Origin: Deltaproteobacteria bacterium
GTDB taxonomy: Bacteria > Myxococcota_A > UBA9160 > SMWR01
Assembly (NCBI GenBank): GCA_019310965.1
Contig: JAFDDG010000003.1
Span: forward strand, 1-64,000
Direction of reading: 5' to 3'
DNA length: 64,000 bases
Part shown: positions 62,863 through 64,000 of the stretch, piece by piece
Numbering within the stretch: the first letter of the stretch is position 1
Layout: each line of letters opens with the position of its first letter
Notes under the pieces: model-generated
Databases searched by the model: none
Seen by the model: only the letters and a program-made list of their open reading frames with translations
What the model was told of the DNA's origin: nothing
Program-made: the position numbers and the translations under genes

Positions 62863-64000
62863 TCAGTCCGCCGGATAGCGGTGCACGATGGGCAGCCGGC
62901 GCCCGGAGCCGAAGGCCTTGGTGGAGGTGCGCAGCACCAGCGGCGCCTGGCGTCGCTTGTACTCGTTGCGATCGACGCGCGCGATCACGTCGCGCACGAC
63001 TTTGGCAGACACGCCCGTGGGTGGGCGGATGCTCGCGGCCGTCAGTCCCCCCTCGACGGCCTGCTCGAGAATCGCGTCGAGCACGTCATAGGGCGGCAGG
63101 TCGTCGGAGTCCAGTTGGTCTGGCGCCAGCTCTGCGGACGGCGGCTTGTCGATGCTGCTCTCCGGGATGCGCGGCTCCGCGGCGTTGGCGAAGCGCGCGA
63201 TGGCGTACACGTCGCGCTTGTAGACATCGCCCAGCACCGCGAGCCCGCCCACCATGTCGCCGTAGAGCGTGCAGTAGCCGACGGAGAGCTCGCTCTTGTT
63301 GCCGGTGGCGAGTACGAGACGCCCCTCTGCGTTCGAGACCGCCATCAGGAGTGCGCCGCGAATGCGCGCCTGGATATTCTGCTGTGCGAGACCGTAGTTG
63401 TCGCGCTCGCCGAAGAGCGACGCGAAGAGCTCGCGGTAGGCCTCGTACACCGGATCGATCGGCGCCTCGCGGACCTCGATGCCGAGCAAGCGTCCGACTT
63501 CCAGCGCGTCGTGGATGCTGTGGTCCGACGAGTAGGGGCCCGGCATGGCGACGCCGAGCACGCGGTCCGCGCCGAGGGCGCGCACCGCCAGGTGAGCGGT
63601 CACTGCGGAATCGATGCCGCCGGAAAGTCCGACCACGGCTCCGGGCGGCAGCCCCTGCTTGCGAAAGTAGTCGCGGATGCCGAGCACCAGGCCTGCTTCG
63701 AGCTGCGCGACGTGGCTCGGGTCGGCGATGTTCTCGGGCGGCTGGCCCTCGCCGTCCAGATCCACCACTGCGAAACCGGACTCGAAGCTCGGCAGATGCG
63801 CGAGGATGCGTCCCCCTGCGTCGCAGGCGAACGACGCGCCGTCGAAGACGAGCTCGTCGTTGCCGCCGACCTGGTTCACGAAGACCAGCGGCACCGAGTG
63901 GCGCGCAGCCAGCGCCGCGATCATGCCGCGGCGGGCGGGGGCTTTGTCGACGTGCCATGGCGACGCCGCGAGATTGAACACCAGCTCGGCGCCGTCGGCT
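62863..64000 (-). CDS. nadE: NAD+ synthetase, glutamine-dependent (C-terminal part, partial)
   Basis: The C-terminal 379 codons of a glutamine-dependent NAD synthetase lie in the window; the N-terminal nitrilase-like amidase domain begins beyond the right edge. Visible are the end of the amidase domain (SPWHVDKAPARR; VNQVGGNDELVFDGASF) and the synthetase with the SGGIDSAVTAHLA phosphate-binding loop (GLSGGIDS). ATP and NaAD binding segments (LATGNKSELSVGY; DVYKRDVYAIARF) are present. It converts deamido-NAD to NAD in the cytoplasm. No stop interrupts the frame before the edge. Confidence 0.92.
   Translation of the reverse strand, partial: ADGAELVFNLAASPWHVDKAPARRGMIAALAARHSVPLVFVNQVGGNDELVFDGASFACDAGGRILAHLPSFESGFAVVDLDGEGQPPENIADPSHVAQLEAGLVLGIRDYFRKQGLPPGAVVGLSGGIDSAVTAHLAVRALGADRVLGVAMPGPYSSDHSIHDALEVGRLLGIEVREAPIDPVYEAYRELFASLFGERDNYGLAQQNIQARIRGALLMAVSNAEGRLVLATGNKSELSVGYCTLYGDMVGGLAVLGDVYKRDVYAIARFANAAEPRIPESSIDKPPSAELAPDQLDSDDLPPYDVLDAILEQAVEGGLTAASIRPPTGVSAKVVRDVIARVDRNEYKRRQAPLVLRTSTKAFGSGRRLPIVHRYPAD

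Overview
This is a high-GC chromosomal window of about 64 kb from a Gram-negative bacterium. MlaA and MlaC homologues and lipoprotein signals imply an outer membrane. F420-type luciferase-like oxidoreductases, SDR enzymes, a DUF6178-like protein, an AAC-HEAT-type nucleotide transporter and a Bdellovibrio-type histone point to a deltaproteobacterial-grade lineage (Myxococcota, Binatota, Bdellovibrionota or Desulfobacterota-like). That placement is an inference from gene content; no rRNA is present to confirm it. Many genes start with GTG or TTG and many neighbours overlap as ATGA, GTGA or TGATG. I saw no tRNA, rRNA, CRISPR array, insertion sequence or prophage, and no gene-free stretch longer than 300 bases.

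Layout. Positions 5-7082 (plus strand): a PDZ/7TM/GAF histidine kinase, a luciferase-like oxidoreductase, bioA, an FAD oxidoreductase and an EthD-like protein. Positions 7204-24011 (minus strand): one tightly packed run of 12 genes, read from 24011 downwards. It encodes an enoyl reductase, KAS III, FabA, FabZ, KAS II, an acyl carrier protein, a PlsC-type acyltransferase, a phosphopantetheinyl transferase and a 1860-residue single-chain biotin-dependent carboxylase laid out like eukaryotic acetyl-CoA carboxylase. It continues into a nucleotide-transporter/HEAT/cNMP-binding fusion, an SRPBCC protein and a TMTC-like membrane protein. Together the first nine make most of a dedicated fatty-acid synthase that activates its own carrier protein, makes its own malonyl-CoA and passes acyl chains to a glycerolipid acyltransferase. 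A ketoreductase and a malonyl transacylase are missing.

Positions 24256-33839 hold a CDF metal transporter, a double-PilZ protein, a small lipoprotein, a cation/proton antiporter, an MFS transporter, a small membrane protein, ilvD and ltaE. Positions 33863-35128 are the most striking spot: a sirtuin gene, then a 70-residue bacterial histone with a lysine/arginine-rich N-terminal tail. The histone gene has its own promoter, a structured leader and a strong terminator.

Positions 35128-47960 hold a DUF6178-like protein, a Nudix hydrolase, a double-ACT protein, a DUF815 ATPase, a 22-bp-arm palindrome, a CNNM/CBS protein, a gamma-glutamyltransferase, an alpha-oxoamine synthase (possibly serine palmitoyltransferase), convergent mlaA and mlaC, two SDRs and an ABC exporter. 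Positions 48118-64000 hold a lipoprotein carboxylesterase, an amidohydrolase, an LRAT-fold protein with an operator-like palindrome at its promoter, a second luciferase-like enzyme, an alpha/beta hydrolase, an M20 peptidase, aconitase, a 7TM-PAS protein, a lipid kinase overlapping a queuosine-salvage gene, a periplasmic-binding/chorismate-mutase fusion, a cold-shock-domain fusion and the C-terminal part of NAD+ synthetase, which runs off the window.
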